Assembly: GCF_000159955.1 (NCBI RefSeq)
Contig: NZ_GG695970.1
Span: 622,282-659,642, forward strand
Length of the DNA: 37,361 nt
Reading direction: 5' to 3'
From: Paenibacillus sp. oral taxon 786 str. D14
GTDB taxonomy: Bacteria > Bacillota > Bacilli > Paenibacillales > Paenibacillaceae
Shown in pieces: positions 34,481 through 37,361 of the stretch (positions within the stretch are counted from its first letter, which is position 1; the number at the start of each line of letters is the position of its first letter). The notes under the pieces were generated by a model. It did not search any database. It was given only the letters and a program-made list of their open reading frames with translations, and was not told where the DNA came from. Both the position numbers and the translations under genes were made by a program.

Positions 34481-34763
34481 TCCCATGAATATAGTCCTTC
34501 AAAGTAACTCCTCGTTCCTCCGCTTTCGTCCGAGCCACCTCGAGATGTCGCTTGGACAAATCCAGCAACGTGACCTCATGCCCTTGCTCAGCCAAATAAA
34601 TCGAATATCTGCCAGGCCCTCCCCCGATATCCAATACGCGTAATCGCTTGCCGGTAATGTATTCGTCAAAATAACGCCTTGTTATGTCATACTCGATTCG
34701 ATGTCGAACTAACCGTTCCCATTCGTCATATTCCGTATCGTACCATCGCTCGATTTCTTCCAT
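34480..34763 (-). pseudogene. 5' part of a class I SAM-dependent methyltransferase
   Basis: From ATG 34763 the frame reads MEEIERWYDTEYDEWERL, RHRIEYDITRRYFDEYI, then the SAM-binding motif VLDIGGGPGRYSIYLAEQGH and LLDLSKRHLEVA, ending its similarity at DYIHGNA. The catalytic C-terminal part (usually another 130-150 residues) is replaced by SDR relic sequence read backwards. Confidence 0.75.
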
Positions 34764-34946
34764 TTCCGATGCCCCCAAACCTGAGAATATTGAAAAGATT
34801 ATAATCCCTATTCCCCGCAAACACCACAGCAAATATCGCAAGAATCGCCTCTCCGCAGGGGTGAATATTTCGTCTGGACGCGTCCCAAACTATCGCGGAG
34901 AAACGTTCATGTTCTTCACCGCACGAATGAAAGGGGATGTTGATTT

Positions 34947-35078
34947 ATGACCAAATCCAAACGATCAAAAATTAATGCCATGAAAAGTCGAAAGCAAGCG
35001 CAAAATCCACATGGTCCTATCAAATCATTGGAAGAACTGGCGGAAGAATACGATCAAAATCCACCACGCAAATCATAA
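34947..35078 (+). CDS. Small basic protein, 43 residues
   Basis: MTKSKRSKINAMKSRKQ, then NPHGPIKSLEELAEEYDQNP and PRKS. The basic N-terminus and acidic middle are clear; there is no hydrophobic segment. AAAGGGGATG lies 9 nt before ATG 34947. I do not recognise a family, but the strong ribosome site and regular composition favour a real gene. A longer frame covering 34684-34950 ends here and looks like non-coding sequence. Confidence 0.55.
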   Translation: MTKSKRSKINAMKSRKQAQNPHGPIKSLEELAEEYDQNPPRKS

Positions 35079-35098
35079 ACGGTTATACGGTTAAAAAA

Positions 35099-35137
35099 TA
35101 CCACCGCCTAACCAAGTAACTGGGCTAGACGGTGGTA
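35099..35137. terminator. Terminator of the 5'-nucleotidase gene
   Basis: TACCACCG and CGGTGGTA form the outer stem with inner CTA/TAG pairing; on the minus strand TTTTTT follows directly. It may also stop the plus-strand small gene. Confidence 0.85.
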
Positions 35138-35152
35138 AACATTTGTGCAAGA

Positions 35153-37315
35153 TTATTTCAGCGCGGATTGAATCAGCAATACCAGGCTGCTGCGCGTCAC
35201 CTTGGCCTCGGCGGCAAGTCCAGCCAGATTGGCTTTTTTGCCGGAGAGAACAGCAATCGCTTCGGCAGCTTGTTTTGCAGTAAGCGTGCTTTTTGGTTGG
35301 AACGTTTCTTTACCAAGCACTTCGAGCGCCCCTGCTTTCTTGAGGGAACTTACCGCAGGCAGAGCCCAGCTTGGCACTTCCGAGATGTCGGTATATCCCG
35401 TGTCTTCAGAAGATTCCGATACCTGGAAGGCACGGCCGATCATGACCGCAAATTCAGCACGAGTTACCTCGGCTTGCGGTCGGAAGGTTCCATCCCCATA
35501 TCCTTCAACAATGCCGGCAGCTGCAGCTTCATTGATAAGCGAAGCATTGGGATCTCCGGAAATATCCGTAAATGCAGGCACTTCAGGGTTTGTGCTTGGG
35601 CCTGCTGGCGTACCTCCAGCTTCAGCTGGCAATGGAGCACCTTTCAGATCGGTAATCCGTCCTTGAGTGGTGGCTTTAACCGTACCCACTTTGTCGAGAT
35701 ACTCATGGAACACTTCATAATCCACGAGGTTCAGCTCATAGAACCGACCGTCGTCCTTTCCTTGCTTCATCGAAGCGTAAAAATCCCCGCCGCTCGCCAT
35801 AAACGAGTTCGTCGCCACAATGTAGTATGCTTTCGGATCGATATCGGAGTAGGTTCCACCTTCGTTTTGGATTTGGACTTTCACGATGCGTTGTCCGGAT
35901 TGCGTCTTCTCACCGGTCACATCGTCGATCACTTCACCCGGCTTCGTCGAATCGTAGTAGAAGCGCAAGCCCGAAACTTGCGGGAACCGCCCTTCCCCAT
36001 TTTCGACACCGCTCACACCGTTCTCCAGTGCAGCCACAATTTCAGCGCCTGTCATCTTCAGTGCCGTTAAATTGTTCCCGAACGGCATTGTGGTGAGCAG
36101 ATCACCCAGGGTAATATCCCCAGCTTTAATCGAAGCACGAATCCCGCCCCCGTTTTGGATGGTTACATACCCTTTAACATCAGGCACTTTTACGATGCTC
36201 ATGACCTTCGAGCGCATGCCATCAGCGATCAAGTCACCAAGATTCGTCTCTTGCTTACGTACGCTGCCGCGTTCGCCATCCAAATCCGTTTCGGTCTTCC
36301 CGATCACCGTTTTCTTCAGATCTTCTAGCGGAGCAGCATATTCCTTCAGCTTGGCTTCCGCTGCGGCATCGCTCTTAATCAAAAAGTTGCCGGCATCATC
36401 TTTGGCATCCAGGGCAATTAACTCGCCTTTCCAGGTGGTTAATTTTCCGTCGTGATCAAAGGTGACATCCAGTTGGCCTAAATTTTGGTTATATTCGCCT
36501 GTCTGCACGATCAACGTTGGTTCTTCATCGGCATGATGGACTTCCGGGGCATTCAGAACGGTATGGGAGTGCCCCCCAACTATAATATCGATCCCATCGA
36601 CGGCTTCAGCCAGTTGTTGGTCAACGGTATATCCTAAATGGGACAACACAATGATCTTGTTGATCCCTTCGGCTTCCAAAGCGTCGACTTGCTTCTGCGC
36701 GCTTTCGACTTCGTCAGCGAATTTGATGTCAGGACCAGGCGAGGATAACACGGAGGTTTCCGGCGTAGTTAAGCCAATGATCCCCACTTTCTCCCCGGCA
36801 ATTTCCTTAATCACAGCCGGGTAAATTTGACCAGGCTCTCCCTTGCCTAGCTCGGAATGGCTTAACCCCTTCAGGTCTGCATCCGCACTAAAGTCCAGAT
36901 TAGCGCTGACAAACGGGAACTTCGCCTGCTTAATGAACTCGGCTAAGGTACCTGGTCCTTTGTCAAACTCGTGATTCCCAAACGTCATGGCATCATACTT
37001 CAGCTCGTTCATAAAGAACAGATCGGCCAATCCGTTGAATTGATTGAAATATAACGTTCCCGAAAATACATCCCCCGCATCCAGCAACAACGTGTGATCA
37101 TTTCTTGCTGTGTGAATGGCCGTCACCCTGCGAGCGATGTTATCCAGGTGCGCGTGCGTGTCATTGGTATGTAGGACGCGCAGCTCGAAGTCCTTGGCCC
37201 CTGTGCTTCCGGATTCGGCCGCATTTACGGGCAGCCCGACTGCTCCAGAAGCAAGCCCGACAACGAGGGTACTGATCGCCAGAAACTTGCCGAAAGCTTT
37301 GTTTCTCCAAACCAT
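35153..37315 (-). CDS. Surface-anchored 5'-nucleotidase/UDP-sugar hydrolase-like protein with SLH domains
   Basis: This 720-residue exported protein has a signal peptide (about 1-33, ending VNAA), a metallophosphoesterase domain (HTNDTHAHLD at 49-58, LLDAGDVFSG, GNHEFD, GGHSHT) and a 5'-nucleotidase C-terminal domain (GNLIADG-like NLGDLIADGMRS, QNGGGIRASI, YIVATNSFMASGGD). About 130 C-terminal residues carry SLH repeats (GIVEGYGDGTFRPQAEVTRA followed by EFAVMIGRAF, then a second degenerate copy), which anchor proteins to pyruvylated wall polymers. It should release phosphate and nucleosides outside the cell. GGAGGA precedes ATG 37315. The gene is complete; 37316-37361 holds only its upstream region. 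Confidence 0.93.
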   Translation of the reverse strand: MVWRNKAFGKFLAISTLVVGLASGAVGLPVNAAESGSTGAKDFELRVLHTNDTHAHLDNIARRVTAIHTARNDHTLLLDAGDVFSGTLYFNQFNGLADLFFMNELKYDAMTFGNHEFDKGPGTLAEFIKQAKFPFVSANLDFSADADLKGLSHSELGKGEPGQIYPAVIKEIAGEKVGIIGLTTPETSVLSSPGPDIKFADEVESAQKQVDALEAEGINKIIVLSHLGYTVDQQLAEAVDGIDIIVGGHSHTVLNAPEVHHADEEPTLIVQTGEYNQNLGQLDVTFDHDGKLTTWKGELIALDAKDDAGNFLIKSDAAAEAKLKEYAAPLEDLKKTVIGKTETDLDGERGSVRKQETNLGDLIADGMRSKVMSIVKVPDVKGYVTIQNGGGIRASIKAGDITLGDLLTTMPFGNNLTALKMTGAEIVAALENGVSGVENGEGRFPQVSGLRFYYDSTKPGEVIDDVTGEKTQSGQRIVKVQIQNEGGTYSDIDPKAYYIVATNSFMASGGDFYASMKQGKDDGRFYELNLVDYEVFHEYLDKVGTVKATTQGRITDLKGAPLPAEAGGTPAGPSTNPEVPAFTDISGDPNASLINEAAAAGIVEGYGDGTFRPQAEVTRAEFAVMIGRAFQVSESSEDTGYTDISEVPSWALPAVSSLKKAGALEVLGKETFQPKSTLTAKQAAEAIAVLSGKKANLAGLAAEAKVTRSSLVLLIQSALK

Positions 37316-37361
37316 TAATCCGATTCCTCCTCTACCATTTTTTGATATACTACTCTATTAA

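Noticed and set aside
34684..34950. Plus-strand frame ending before the 43-residue gene
   Set aside because: It is mostly antisense to the methyltransferase relic, and the composition of its rest does not look like a protein.
1..37361. tRNA, rRNA, CRISPR array, insertion sequence
   Set aside because: I looked for cloverleaf-like GGTTCGAATC segments, regularly spaced repeats and transposase motifs and found none that I could support.

Overview
The window looks like a chromosomal segment of a Paenibacillus-like, endospore-forming Bacillota. The clues are CUT1 sugar importers of the LplB/YtcP/LipO type without their own ATPase, a YesM-type sensor kinase beside a GH67 gene, a SleB-type hydrolase, a surface 5'-nucleotidase with SLH domains, strong AGGAGG ribosome sites, and sigma-A promoters with Fur and MntR boxes. 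The genus is inferred.

Layout. 1-6.7 kb is a sugar operon: promoter, two operator-like repeats, an intracellular GH35 beta-galactosidase, two permeases and a lipoprotein binding protein. 6.7-8.2 kb is a manganese transporter gene (mntH) with a clear MntR box. 8.3-11.1 kb (minus) holds a collagen-like protein, an HpaB-type flavin monooxygenase and a SleB-like hydrolase. 11.2-12 kb is a dead Ser/Thr kinase. 12.1-14.5 kb encodes an unusual two-domain isoprenoid synthase. 14.5-16.3 kb is an Lsa-type ABC-F gene behind a transcription attenuator with a five-codon leader ORF. 16.3-18.7 kb is a Fur-controlled iron-complex importer whose permease has been lost by deletion. 19.1-22.5 kb holds a ParB-like protein, an M3 oligoendopeptidase and an aldo/keto reductase. 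23-29.2 kb carries remains of a glucuronoxylan (aldouronate) locus, with a yesM 5' half joined to an aguA 3' part, followed by an intact GH2 enzyme. 29.2-30.3 kb holds imine-reductase and MerR relics. 30.4-34.3 kb is an AT-rich accessory block: Nudix, GrpB, XerS, and an unknown exported protein with a partner. 34.3-34.8 kb holds SDR and methyltransferase relics, and the window ends with the SLH 5'-nucleotidase.

Two things stand out. First, at least seven places contain gene halves joined by deletion, or gene relics with stops and frameshifts, while the flanking genes are intact, so this lineage seems to be losing genes in small deletions. Second, the 799-residue isoprenoid synthase carries two sets of paired aspartate motifs with nearly the same spacing (140 and 134 residues). 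This suggests two isoprenoid-synthase folds in one chain, possibly a cyclase fused to a prenyltransferase. I saw no tRNA, rRNA, CRISPR array or complete insertion sequence.
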